DNA of 64,000 bases from contig JADKBN010000003.1 of NCBI GenBank assembly GCA_016715065.1, positions 434,001 to 498,000 on the forward strand, in the 5' to 3' direction. Numbering within the stretch: the first letter of the stretch is position 1; every line of letters begins with the position of its first letter. The stretch comes from Fibrobacterota bacterium. GTDB taxonomy: Bacteria > Fibrobacterota > Fibrobacteria > UBA5070. A program made the position numbers and the translations under genes. Positions 27,778 to 36,777 of this stretch are shown here, one piece after another. The notes below the pieces were generated by a model. The model did no database searches. It was not told the DNA's origin and saw nothing but the letters and a program-made list of their open reading frames with translations.

Positions 27778-29093
27778 CGGGGATATCCTTCGCAGACCAG
27801 CCATACCAGTAGGCTGACAAAGACCGATGCCACGGTCAACGCGCGCAATCCGTGCGTGGCCGGATCGAAACGGGGACGCAACCAGTGGGCTGCCAGATCC
27901 ACTGCCCAAGCCCCGAGAGCCACCAGCGGGATGTGCACGGCATGCGACCAGGACGGATCCAAAAATGCGTGACCGGCGAAGATCGCAACCGCGATGAAAC
28001 CGGCCCGCAACGGGCGAGCGATGCGAGCGTTCGGGCAGGAGCGCGTCCAGAGATAGGCCAGGACTCCGGCGATGGTCGTCGCGAACGCGGGGAAGGTCAG
28101 GGATTCGTCCAGCTGCAGGTAGCGTGTGGCGAGGATCCATCCCAGGATAGGAACCACGCACAAAAAGACCGGGCGTACGCGCGTGGTTTCGGGGATTCGC
28201 AACGAGGCGGAGCGCCCGAAGGCGGACAGGGCCAGCCCCGTGAACGCGGCGATCGACCAGGAAGGCCCCTGGAAGGCGTGGCAGGAGTAGGCCAAAAGCC
28301 CCAGTGCCGCTCGCGGGGCCAGGCCCAACTCGCGGTGCCGGGCCAGGATCGCCACCGCGAAGGCCAACGACAGCGCCAGGTACAGAATCTGACTGGTCAG
28401 GAATCCGGTGGACTTGGTGGTCAGGTTCAACAAGATGGCCATGGTGCCCAATGGAATCCACAAATTGTCCGTGCCGGAAAGGCTGATCGATTCCAGGACG
28501 GTGACGATCCCGGCCACGTACAGGGCCGCAAGCGCCGCTTCCTGCCGCCCGAACCCGCTGGCCAGCGAGAGCACCAAGTGGAGGATGGTGAAGGAGGAGA
28601 TGAAAAACACCACCGAGCCTTCCAGGCTGCGCCGGGAACCTTCCACCTGGTAGCGGTGTTCGCCGTAGCGCTTGCCCACCAGGGCCGCCACCGCGTCGCA
28701 GATGGCCAGCACCAGGATGGAGGCCACGTAGAACTCCGGATGACCTTGGCGGGCGGAAATCAAAAACACGATCCAGACCGCCAGTGGGTAGTAGATCCCG
28801 CCGTTGGAGGGGCGATCCACATCGTGGATGGCCTGGAGTCCGCCCCAACGCTGGGTGCCCATCATGAGGGCAATGAAACCGACGGCCAAAAGGAGCACCG
28901 ACCAGTGGCTGGAAAACAGGGTGGGAAACGATAGGCAGATCATCCCGGTGCCCAGATGCACGAACTTGCGGGTGGTCTCTCCATCGGGCGTGCCCAGGCG
29001 CCTCCAGAGGTAGGCGATGAACATCAAAGCCGCGTTGGCGGCCCCGACCAGGCCGATGCCAGGAAGATCGGAAATGGGAATGGGGAAGGTCAT
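27774..29093 (-). CDS. Dolichol/phytol kinase-like membrane enzyme
   Basis: 439 residues with ten or more hydrophobic helices. The RKFVHLGTGM and DAVAALVGKRYGEHRY...SRRSLEGS signatures resemble CTP-dependent dolichol kinase (Sec59), phytol kinase and CdsA-type cytidylyltransferases. Such enzymes phosphorylate polyprenols or phytol, or make CDP-lipids. The C-terminal ~200 residues add extra helices not needed for the core. The gene overlaps the DUF3419 stop and the GNAT start. The presence of UbiA and HMG-CoA reductase in the same run supports a polyprenol or isoprenoid-alcohol substrate; this is inference. Confidence 0.7.
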   Translation of the reverse strand: MTFPIPISDLPGIGLVGAANAALMFIAYLWRRLGTPDGETTRKFVHLGTGMICLSFPTLFSSHWSVLLLAVGFIALMMGTQRWGGLQAIHDVDRPSNGGIYYPLAVWIVFLISARQGHPEFYVASILVLAICDAVAALVGKRYGEHRYQVEGSRRSLEGSVVFFISSFTILHLVLSLASGFGRQEAALAALYVAGIVTVLESISLSGTDNLWIPLGTMAILLNLTTKSTGFLTSQILYLALSLAFAVAILARHRELGLAPRAALGLLAYSCHAFQGPSWSIAAFTGLALSAFGRSASLRIPETTRVRPVFLCVVPILGWILATRYLQLDESLTFPAFATTIAGVLAYLWTRSCPNARIARPLRAGFIAVAIFAGHAFLDPSWSHAVHIPLVALGAWAVDLAAHWLRPRFDPATHGLRALTVASVFVSLLVWLVCEGYPR

Positions 29094-30205
29094 CGGGATT
29101 TCCAGTGGGAATCGAGATGGAAGGAACCATAGAACCAGGCGCGATCCTGGGCGTGGAGCGTGCGCGCCCGCTCCTCGTCCGGTCGGAACAAATGGGGGGC
29201 CGAGCGGGCCAGCGACCGGGGTGCCAGCAGGTTCCAGTAGGCGACAGCCGCTCCGGGCGACAAGCTGTTGGACAAAATCTGCGCCGACTCCATGGTCTGG
29301 AGGGGATCCATGTACTCGAAGATGTCCGAGAGGTTCGCGCCCTGGAAGGGGCCGTGATGGGATGCCTCTTCCAGATCTCCCAACAGGGGACGGATTGCGT
29401 CCAGACGGTCACGCAGGATCTCCACGTTTTGGGGCTGCAGCCAGGGAGGGAGCGCTCGTTGGAAGGACCCTTCGAGGATGTAGGAGAGCCACGGGTTGTT
29501 GTCCGTGGGAAGCTCCACCAAGGCGTGGCGCGTTCGATCCGCGATGCGTGCGGCCACGGGGCCTCGCACGTGGTCGAAAAAACTCGGGTCCCGACCCAGC
29601 CGTCCCAACGACCAGCGCGAGAACGCCAGCGAGAACAAAAAGCGCCAGCGTCGGTTGTTCCACGTCTGGTGGTAGAAGTTCTCGCGAGAAGCGCGATCCT
29701 TCGCTTCCAGCAGATCGGCGATGTCCCGCGATCCGTGCACCAAGGGGAGGATCCGTCTCCGGAAGGTCCGGAAGAATTCCTCGAAGCGACCCGCGTGCAA
29801 GGCGCCCCTGGCGATGTCCTGGGGGTGTTCGTCCCAAAATCCGCGTGTCGCGGAGTCGGCGAAGCGACGGATGGATTTCCAGGTTTCCAGACGACGGGAT
29901 TTGACTTCTGTCGTGTTCGAGTCCACACTGGAGGTGGCTCCCAGGAACTCCAGGAGGTTCGGGTAGGCCAATTCGCGCAGGGCCGCCAAGCGCAATCCCA
30001 GGCAGGCCAGTTGGGCAGGATTCACGTCGAAGGCCACCACGTTCGCCGCTCCGGCGGCCAGCAGCGTGAGCGCGTTGTCGCCGGACGAACAGATCGAAAG
30101 GAGTCGCTCCGAGTTTCTCGGTTGGAGTCCCTCCACCAACAGCTCTGGGTCTTCCCAGCAGTTGGCGTAGCGAACGATGTCCATGCGCGCCTTGAGCTTG
30201 GCCAT
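29090..30205 (-). CDS. DUF3419 / BtaA-type SAM 3-amino-3-carboxypropyl transferase
   Basis: 371 residues matching DUF3419: the conserved N-terminus YANCWEDPELL, a methyltransferase-like SAM fold (RLLSICSSGDNALTLLAAG, VVAFDVNPAQLACLGL) and the C-terminal domain with SDIFEYMDP. BtaA-type members move the 3-amino-3-carboxypropyl group of S-adenosylmethionine to diacylglycerol, making homoserine lipid, the precursor of the phosphorus-free betaine lipid DGTS. The methylating partner BtaB is not seen in this window, so the product could differ. The start overlaps the dikinase stop (TGATG), the end overlaps the kinase-like gene (ATGA). Confidence 0.75.
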   Translation of the reverse strand: MAKLKARMDIVRYANCWEDPELLVEGLQPRNSERLLSICSSGDNALTLLAAGAANVVAFDVNPAQLACLGLRLAALRELAYPNLLEFLGATSSVDSNTTEVKSRRLETWKSIRRFADSATRGFWDEHPQDIARGALHAGRFEEFFRTFRRRILPLVHGSRDIADLLEAKDRASRENFYHQTWNNRRWRFLFSLAFSRWSLGRLGRDPSFFDHVRGPVAARIADRTRHALVELPTDNNPWLSYILEGSFQRALPPWLQPQNVEILRDRLDAIRPLLGDLEEASHHGPFQGANLSDIFEYMDPLQTMESAQILSNSLSPGAAVAYWNLLAPRSLARSAPHLFRPDEERARTLHAQDRAWFYGSFHLDSHWKSR

Positions 30206-32739
30206 CAGGCGATTCCCCTTTCCAGGATCCGGACGGCCCCGGTGCCCCCGTCGAATTCCACCAGGTCGCCATCGTGCAGACGGGTGGTGAGACCGGGAAT
30301 GGAGACCACCGCGGGAATGCCCATTTCGCGGGCTACGATGGCCGAATGCGAAAGCAGGCTTCCGCGCTCCACCAAAATTCCCACCGCTTGCGGAAACAAC
30401 GGCGCCCATCCCGGATCCGTGCGCACCGCGACCAGGATTTGTCCTGTCAGGTCGCCGGCGTCGGAGGGGTTGGTGACCAAACGGACGCGTGCGCGCACGA
30501 TTCCCGGCGAGCATCCCAGCCCTTGGAGATCCGCTTCGGAGTCCGTGGGGGTACTCTGGACTTTCGTGGATTCGAACAAGCAGAGGCCTCCCATGCCGCG
30601 CGTGGTCGGGCGCTCGGAGGGAAGTTCGTTGGCTTCAAAATACAGGGCTTCCGCTTTGCGCAACGCCACCAAACCCGAAAGGTCGGTGGTGAATCCTCGG
30701 CCTTCCACGAAGTCGAAGATCTCGGGCATGGTCAGAAAGAACACGTCCCGCTGGCTGGAAATCCTGCCTTCGCGCGCCAGACGCGTCCCCAGTTCCAAAA
30801 AGATCCTTCGCACCACGCCATAGGCCCGCGTGCGTTCGAAGCGCAGGTTTTCCCGGTTTTTCACCAGCATGCGCGTGCGACCCAGAAGCCATCGGATCCA
30901 GATCTTCCGCAGTGGGTGCCCGCTCAGCAGGTCAGACAATTCTTGTTCAGCTTTTTTCCGTGGGGTCGCTTCCGAATCGGAGCGAGGTTTGTCCTCTCGA
31001 GGGGCCATGCGCACGTAGGCCTTCAGCTGTTCGGCGAACATGGTGGGATCCAACGAGGGAGGAATGGATTCCAGTTTGAGTTCGCCCGGGCAGCGCTCGC
31101 CCCAGCGCCGGAGATGCTCTTCGCACCGTTCCCAGAGGGAGGAAAATGCCATCAGCCGGGAAAGGAACGTGGAGGTGTCTTCCCGCTGGGCGGACAGGCA
31201 GAGGATGTCCACCTTCTGGCAGTCTTCGGCGATCGAGCGCAGGCTTTCCAACGGCAAGGTGGAGACGATCCCGCCTTCGCCGCCCAACAACTGGTTGGCC
31301 AGGCGTTCCCCTTCGCTGGACATCTTGGACAGATTCTTGCGCAACAAGCCGTGGAAGATCATCGCGAAGAAATCGTTGACCAGCGGAGAGCGCCAGTCCT
31401 GGAGGAGGTCGCGCTCCAGATGGCGGTAGATGTTCACCAGTTCCTGCGCGGTGAGGTCGGCCAGCGGGGTCTGGAAAAAGGTCTCCAACACCCGGTCCAC
31501 ACGGCGATGGAAGGATGTCACTTCCGTGGGCAAGGTCCGCCAGTTGCGCACCATGCCCCAGGCGGAGACGAGAACTCGAATCCAGGGGTGGCGTTTGCTG
31601 CGCACCAGATCCAGTGGGGGATCCAAGGGTTCGCGCACCCCCATCATCTGTTCCATGAACCGCGCGTTGATCTCGTAGCCGGGAAACAGGGAAAGGACCC
31701 GGTACCAATTGGCCAGGTCGTAGTGGATGCGGCCGCGCAACGATCCGAGCATCTGGAAGCTGGATTCGTTGGCGGCGATGACCGCTTCTTCCACACCCAT
31801 GATCCGGCAGAATTCGCGGTAGACGCTGCCGTACACATCGCGCACGAAGGAAAGAGTCAGCGGGGAGCTGATCCCGGGGTAGCTCTCCACGATGTTGGCG
31901 CTCTCCCACAGACGCGCGTGGTCGGAGGGATCCGCGATGCGGTGCATCGTGGTGGCGGGGCGGGTCTGGAGCAGATGCAACATGCCGTTGCACAGACACC
32001 ATTCCACATCCTGGTGGGCCCCCCAGCGTTGTTCCAATCGCCGCACCAGATGACCGATCTCCACGACCTGCGCATCGGTCAGTCCCGTGGCGTTTTGGCG
32101 GATCCGCCGAACCTTCGCTCCTTCCAGACGGAATTCGTCGGCGTCCAGTTCGCCGGAAACCAATCCTTCGCCCAATCCCTGCACGCTGGAAATGGCCAGG
32201 GTGCGACGGGACCCGGTGACCGGATCGAATCCGAAAGCCACCCCGGAATGATCCGGAGAAAGCAATGGTTGGATCAAGACGCCCATCGGAAGGAAACCTT
32301 CGGAACGTTCGGATTCGCGCGAGTAGCTGGCGGCGTTGACAGAAAATGCACTCGCCCACACGTCCAGCACAGCCGCCGCGACTTCGGAGGACTTCGCTCC
32401 CAATACGGTCTTGAATTGCCCCGCGAAGGAATGTTCGGCGTCGTCTTCGCCGACTGCGGAAGATCGCACCGCGTAGCCAAACCCGAGATCGGGTGGGAGG
32501 GAGGCGAGCAGGGCCTCGCGCAAGGCGGGATCCATCTTCGAGGATCGCATGGAATCCGAAGTCGGAGCGCCTTCCCTGGCCAGGCCTGAACATTGCACTT
32601 CGAAAGCCTCACGCGAGATGGCCAGTGGTTTCGGGACGCGGAAACCTTCCCGCTCCATGGTCAAAATCCGTCCGGCCTTGCCGCCCACCAGATCCAATCC
32701 GGGAAGCGCGGTGGATGCATGGAACAAGTGGGGGTGCAT
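30205..32739 (-). CDS. PEP-synthase/Rph-like ATP-dependent dikinase
   Basis: 844 residues. Domains: an N-terminal PPDK-type ATP-binding domain (VRSSAVGEDD near residue 93, GVAFGFDPVTG, and EWCLCNGMLHLLQTRP); a ~430-residue central helical region without the PEP-binding TIM barrel; and a C-terminal swivelling domain with the phospho-His motif GSLLSHSAIVAREMGIPAVV. This layout, not that of full PEP synthase, matches rifampicin phosphotransferase and related dikinases, which move the beta-phosphate of ATP to an organic substrate through a phospho-His. The substrate is presumably bound by the central domain and may be the lipid or its head group. It overlaps both neighbours by a base. Confidence 0.75.
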   Translation of the reverse strand: MHPHLFHASTALPGLDLVGGKAGRILTMEREGFRVPKPLAISREAFEVQCSGLAREGAPTSDSMRSSKMDPALREALLASLPPDLGFGYAVRSSAVGEDDAEHSFAGQFKTVLGAKSSEVAAAVLDVWASAFSVNAASYSRESERSEGFLPMGVLIQPLLSPDHSGVAFGFDPVTGSRRTLAISSVQGLGEGLVSGELDADEFRLEGAKVRRIRQNATGLTDAQVVEIGHLVRRLEQRWGAHQDVEWCLCNGMLHLLQTRPATTMHRIADPSDHARLWESANIVESYPGISSPLTLSFVRDVYGSVYREFCRIMGVEEAVIAANESSFQMLGSLRGRIHYDLANWYRVLSLFPGYEINARFMEQMMGVREPLDPPLDLVRSKRHPWIRVLVSAWGMVRNWRTLPTEVTSFHRRVDRVLETFFQTPLADLTAQELVNIYRHLERDLLQDWRSPLVNDFFAMIFHGLLRKNLSKMSSEGERLANQLLGGEGGIVSTLPLESLRSIAEDCQKVDILCLSAQREDTSTFLSRLMAFSSLWERCEEHLRRWGERCPGELKLESIPPSLDPTMFAEQLKAYVRMAPREDKPRSDSEATPRKKAEQELSDLLSGHPLRKIWIRWLLGRTRMLVKNRENLRFERTRAYGVVRRIFLELGTRLAREGRISSQRDVFFLTMPEIFDFVEGRGFTTDLSGLVALRKAEALYFEANELPSERPTTRGMGGLCLFESTKVQSTPTDSEADLQGLGCSPGIVRARVRLVTNPSDAGDLTGQILVAVRTDPGWAPLFPQAVGILVERGSLLSHSAIVAREMGIPAVVSIPGLTTRLHDGDLVEFDGGTGAVRILERGIA

Positions 32740-33686
32740 CACGACCTGCCTCCCAGCGCGGAAACGATCGCGGGAGTCGCGCCCACCACCAGGTACATCC
32801 CTAGGGTCCACAGTCCGGCGGCGGTCTCCACGCGCTTGGCGCGAGCGGTAGTGGGATCTTTCCAATAGGCGACTCCCACGGCGGCCGCGCAGGGAAGCAG
32901 CACCGCCAAGGCGGCCAAGGCCCAGATGCCGGAGGGAATCGAAAGCGCCGCCCAAGCGGCGGTGAGGGCGGTGGAGGCCAGCGCGAACAGCCACATTCCA
33001 GCGGCCTTGTGCGATCCGTACAGGGCGGAGTAGGTCTCCACGCCGGGCTCTTCGTCGGCGGCAGCGCGCAGTTTCCGACCGATCTCCAGCACGAAGCCGT
33101 TGAGGTAGGAGAGGATCAGGAAGATCTCCACCCCACGCGGTGGGGTGCCCACCACGTGCCAATCGATGGCGGTGGTGAACAGATCAAACAGAGGCATGAT
33201 CGCCATGTGGCTGGCCGCGTACAGGAGATGGTGCTTGCGAAGCCAAGTGCCCACGCCGAATTCGAAGCTCATGGCCGCCAGCCACACGGCAGCGGGGAGC
33301 ATCCAGAGCCACAAGCCATGGCCCAGCCAGATCACCGCCCCCGCTTGGATCGCCAAGGTGATGGCCGCCCATCGGGCGAGATCCCGAAATCCCACCAAGC
33401 CTCTGGGAACGGGTCGGTAGGGTCGGTGCAGGGCGTCTTCGTGGCGGTCCTTCCACTCGTCCACCAAGCGCAACAAGAAGAACAGCCCCAAGGCCACCAA
33501 GCCCCCCAGCAGGATGTCCAGCACCGGAGGCAGGCCTCGCTCGCCCCGGCAAAGGCGGCTGAAGCTGGAGGCGGAAAAGGCGAAGGCGAACACCAGCGGG
33601 CCGTGGGCTAGAAACGGAAAGCGCTCGGCTTGGTAGACCACGAACTTTCGCCAGCCAGCGATGAAGGAAACAAGGAGGATCGGCAT
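32739..33686 (-). CDS. UbiA-family prenyltransferase
   Basis: 315 residues from the ATG at 33686; an in-frame TTG at 33716 would add ten residues. It is strongly hydrophobic, with about eight helices. The first Asp-rich motif is VDEWKDRHED; the second is less canonical (RKLRAAADEEPG). UbiA enzymes attach a prenyl chain to an aromatic or glycerol-type acceptor (ubiquinone, menaquinone, chlorophyll, archaeal ether lipids). It is the first gene of the coupled run, whose other members suggest lipid or isoprenoid chemistry. The unusual second motif leaves the substrate open. Confidence 0.75.
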   Translation of the reverse strand: MPILLVSFIAGWRKFVVYQAERFPFLAHGPLVFAFAFSASSFSRLCRGERGLPPVLDILLGGLVALGLFFLLRLVDEWKDRHEDALHRPYRPVPRGLVGFRDLARWAAITLAIQAGAVIWLGHGLWLWMLPAAVWLAAMSFEFGVGTWLRKHHLLYAASHMAIMPLFDLFTTAIDWHVVGTPPRGVEIFLILSYLNGFVLEIGRKLRAAADEEPGVETYSALYGSHKAAGMWLFALASTALTAAWAALSIPSGIWALAALAVLLPCAAAVGVAYWKDPTTARAKRVETAAGLWTLGMYLVVGATPAIVSALGGRS

Positions 33687-33788
33687 TTCCCGTGGATAAT
33701 GGGAAATGCGTGCCAAGGAACAATGGGATGGCGCAGGTGGGCCAGGGGCCTATTGGTGCAAGCTGCGGATGGCGCCTGGGTGCAGGAT

Positions 33789-34745
33789 CTAGTGGAGATC
33801 CAGTACCGTACTTCCCTCGACGCGGACATTGTCGATCCACAACTCGCCTGTTCCCACCAACCCCACGTTCACCTTGTGGATGCAGGTTCCGGCCCAATCG
33901 CGCGAGGTGCCGTTGAAATCAAACTGCACGGACGACGTCGGCAACGACACCTTGTTCCAGGAAGCCGACAACGGGAGGTCGCGCTTGTGGATCTGGGTCG
34001 CGCCTGCGATGTCGGCGGTATCGTAGACCCAGACTTCCAAGCGCAGGCTTCCGGAACCTTTGGCCAGGACCGTCACCGAATCCGCGTGAGGCAGGTACAC
34101 GCAGCCGGTGGGTCCCGGGCGCAGCAGGTTGTAGAAGGAGGTCAGGCTGTTTTCCGCATCCGCAGCAAGACTGGTGGTGGAAAAATGCAGGCACTTGCCT
34201 TGTTCGGCGCAATCTGTCACCAAGGAGCCGGTGGAGTTGGCGAGATCGGTCGGTTCGATGCGGGTGCGGGCAGGATCGAAACCCAAGAGGGTCCAGGGCG
34301 AGGCGTCGGCAAACCAGGTGGCCAAGGACGACTTTCCAGGGTGCTCGAAGTCGTCGATCAGAATTCCGTTGGATCCCGGAAGCGGGACATCGAAGTCCAT
34401 CCTGGAGCCCGCACCGGCTTGATAGGCCACCGAGCGGGTGAACACGGTGGAATCGCCGATCTTGGATTCCAATCGGACCATTCCGTCGGAATCCAGCCGA
34501 AACCGGTACGATCCCGTGCTGTCGGTCAGGGCCGTGTCCGCCAAAATCCAGCCCGATGCGGTGGTTGTGGAGGCGCGCGACAGGATCACCGGAAGCGAAA
34601 CGGCCGGCAGGTGCGATCCCGACTGCAGCACGCGGCCTTGCAGGAAGTTGGGGTTGCCGTCCACGCCGCCCTCGGAAGGGCGGGAGTCCCCGCAGGAGAC
34701 AAAAAACGACATCGCGCAAAAGCACAGCGTCCGCCAGAGGTTCAT
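33789..34745 (-). CDS. Lipoprotein with carboxypeptidase-like repeat and carbohydrate-binding-like domain
   Basis: 318 residues. A lipoprotein signal ends FFVSC (Cys18). Residues ~30-115 look like a carboxypeptidase-regulatory/Ig-type beta domain (GRVLQSGSHLPAVSLPVIL, DSTGSYRFRLDS). Residues ~140-318 (ILIDDFEHPGKSSL, NKVSLPTSSVQFDF, ELWIDNVRV) have the jelly-roll layout of CIA30/CBM11-type galactose-binding domains. It is likely a surface lipoprotein that binds a glycan. The start overlaps the TIGR02147 stop (ATGA), so it is the last gene of that operon. Confidence 0.7.
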   Translation of the reverse strand: MNLWRTLCFCAMSFFVSCGDSRPSEGGVDGNPNFLQGRVLQSGSHLPAVSLPVILSRASTTTASGWILADTALTDSTGSYRFRLDSDGMVRLESKIGDSTVFTRSVAYQAGAGSRMDFDVPLPGSNGILIDDFEHPGKSSLATWFADASPWTLLGFDPARTRIEPTDLANSTGSLVTDCAEQGKCLHFSTTSLAADAENSLTSFYNLLRPGPTGCVYLPHADSVTVLAKGSGSLRLEVWVYDTADIAGATQIHKRDLPLSASWNKVSLPTSSVQFDFNGTSRDWAGTCIHKVNVGLVGTGELWIDNVRVEGSTVLDLH

Positions 34746-35572
34746 GGGCGATCTCCCAAAGGCTTGGAAAGCGGGTACAGCAACACGGCCAGTTCGTAGA
34801 CGCGATCCACCGGGTCGTCTTCGGCGGCCAGCGCTGTGGCCTGTCCGTTGAGTTCTTCGATGAGTTCCACCAGTTTCGCGTAGCTGGATTTCTTCACGCC
34901 CAGAGTGTAGTAGGTGGCGTGGCGCTCCTGCGGGGAAAATCGCTCGAGCGAATCCACGCCCAACTGGAAGACCTCGCGCCGGGTGGCCGTCTTCACCAAC
35001 GCGGGCACGTCGGAGGATGTGACCAAGGTGCTGGTGTGGTTCCAGCGCCCCTGCTCGTCCTGGTCCACCAGATCCAGATCCTGGAGGATGGACAATCCTT
35101 GTCTGGCCTGGGCGGGGGAGATGGGCGGGTCCACCAGGGAGGCCAAAAGCTCGAAGTCTTCGCCCCAGGCCGCCGATACCACGAGGTTTCGCAGCACCGG
35201 CATCCACCAGTGTTCAAAATACCGCAGGTGCGATCGGTTGAGCCGGAAGAAGGCCGAATCCTTGCGCAGGGCGTTGAGTTCGGCGAAGGCCTTTTCCTTT
35301 TCCGGCATGCGTCGCGCCTGCGCGTAGCGGACCAAGGCCTTGAAATACTGGGCCTTCTTGCCGGAAAGCCCGATCCCGAGGATCATCTTGTCGGAGGCGT
35401 CGTCGGTGAGGTTGCGCTCGCCCGTCACCACCTGGTGACAAAATCCGCAAGACGAGAATCCCGCCTTGCGCGCGAAGGAGCGGTAGCTGAAGGTGCGCCT
35501 CTTGGCCTTCATGTCCTGGAAATAGTCGCCCAGGAAACGGCGGTAGTCGTCGTATTCGAACAGGGCGCGCAC
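34742..35572 (-). CDS. TIGR02147 family protein
   Basis: 276 residues from a GTG. The FEYDDYRRFLGDYFQDMK start, FSYRSFARKAGFSS and NLTDD...FKALVRYAQA segments are the hallmark of the TIGR02147 paralogous family of Fibrobacter succinogenes. The N-terminal half carries an HTH-like region, so a regulatory role is possible but unproven. Its start lies a few bases after the stop of the upstream secreted-protein gene and its stop overlaps the downstream lipoprotein start, so the three form one transcription unit. Confidence 0.85.
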   Translation of the reverse strand: MRALFEYDDYRRFLGDYFQDMKAKRRTFSYRSFARKAGFSSCGFCHQVVTGERNLTDDASDKMILGIGLSGKKAQYFKALVRYAQARRMPEKEKAFAELNALRKDSAFFRLNRSHLRYFEHWWMPVLRNLVVSAAWGEDFELLASLVDPPISPAQARQGLSILQDLDLVDQDEQGRWNHTSTLVTSSDVPALVKTATRREVFQLGVDSLERFSPQERHATYYTLGVKKSSYAKLVELIEELNGQATALAAEDDPVDRVYELAVLLYPLSKPLGDRP

Positions 35573-35576
35573 GCGG

Positions 35577-36581
35577 TCAGGGTCGGGCCAGGAAGGCCGG
35601 CAAGGGGTGGTTCAGTCGGCCCAGCGCGTCGCGGGAAACCTTTGCGACGGAATTTGACGCGATACCACGGCGAGGGGCGGTGGAGGCGGTGCCCGCGTCG
35701 TTCCATCCGGCGAGTTCCGCGTACATCCACCAGGCGGCGGTGGTCTTGATCTGCCCCACCAACGGCTGGGAGTGGGCGGCCTCGATCTGTTGGTTGACAT
35801 CCGCCGGGTGGGCGGCGGTCCAGCGTTCGGCCCAGTTGGCGTCCAATTCGCCGTCGCCATTGGAGTCGTAGTCGGCGTTGTCGTTGGCCATCTTCGCCAA
35901 GTACGCATTGCCGTCCGGATCGAAGGATTCCAGGTCGGCGAAGTCGAACAGCCACTTGTCGTGGGAGCGGGCCCACGCGCGGATCGCTTCGTTGCGTTGG
36001 TGCAACACGGCTTGTGGGCCGGAACCTTCCAGGTGCCCGGTCATGTACACGAACTGGATGTTCGGATACTCCTTTTCCAGCGAGTCCATGCCGGGAAGGT
36101 AGTGCGAAAACACCTCGTCGGAATGGAATCCCACCTGTCCGCACCACGACCACATCACCACGTTGTAGGAAGGGTTGCGACTGCCTCGACCCTTGGCGTT
36201 GGGCGCTCCCAGGAAGGATCGGGTCTCCGCCACAAACTGGAGTCTGCCCGAGGGGCCCTCCACGCCCGCGTCGCCGTTCATCCCTTGGTCGTTGAGGTGC
36301 AAGGCGCCTTCCGCGGCGCTCGTGGAAGTATTGAACACGTCCTTCACTCCGCGGATCTTGTTGATCCCTTCCTCTCCCCAGCCGTTTCCGCTCAGCAATT
36401 GGCTGCCATGCGAAGTATGGCCGTAGGCGATATGCAGGCTGTCCTTGGCCTTCTGGATGGCGGTCAAAGGAATCGATTTGAGAACGGCATGTTTGTGGTC
36501 GATGATCTTTCCCGCCGTGGCCAAAGACAGGGTGGATGCAAGGAAAATAGCGACTTTGGTGAGGAATTGGTGTGTTTTCAT
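35577..36581 (-). CDS. Secreted protein of unknown function, SGNH-like motifs
   Basis: 334 residues from the ATG at 36581 behind an AGGA; a TTG at 36587 is the alternative. Signal peptide: residues 1-25, cut after a TAG/AG-like site. Features: HIAYGHTSHGSQLLSG (~53-68), MWSWCGQVGFH (~148), FVYMTGHLEGSG (~183) and a Ca2+-loop-like DYDSNGDGELDANW (~245). The pattern of small conserved Ser/Gly/His blocks is reminiscent of SGNH-type esterases, but no full catalytic set is clear. It heads the operon with TIGR02147 and the lipoprotein, so it may act on surface glycans. Confidence 0.55.
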   Translation of the reverse strand: MKTHQFLTKVAIFLASTLSLATAGKIIDHKHAVLKSIPLTAIQKAKDSLHIAYGHTSHGSQLLSGNGWGEEGINKIRGVKDVFNTSTSAAEGALHLNDQGMNGDAGVEGPSGRLQFVAETRSFLGAPNAKGRGSRNPSYNVVMWSWCGQVGFHSDEVFSHYLPGMDSLEKEYPNIQFVYMTGHLEGSGPQAVLHQRNEAIRAWARSHDKWLFDFADLESFDPDGNAYLAKMANDNADYDSNGDGELDANWAERWTAAHPADVNQQIEAAHSQPLVGQIKTTAAWWMYAELAGWNDAGTASTAPRRGIASNSVAKVSRDALGRLNHPLPAFLARP

Positions 36582-36777
36582 ATCCAAATCCTACACCGAG
36601 AACAGGCGGGTTGTGTGGTGGGTATGCGCACAAACCGTTCTCAAAATGAAAACGGTGGATGGCTTGCGTGGTGACACCCAACCACCGCATCTGGCAACGA
36701 ACTGCCTGCGGGGGGCTAAGGGCCGGAGTTACGTTTGGCTTTGGGGTCCGAACCGCCGAAATCAGGGAGTGCACCAG

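Noticed and set aside
26797..29928. A 1,043-codon minus-strand frame covering the GNAT, kinase-like and DUF3419 genes.
   Set aside because: Only its 3' third (26797-27777) is a real gene, the GNAT; the upstream part lies out of frame over two well-supported overlapping genes and has no domain.
30205..32739. Phosphoenolpyruvate synthase (ppsA).
   Set aside because: The ATP and phospho-His domains fit, but the PEP/pyruvate barrel is missing, so a dikinase of the Rph type is preferred.
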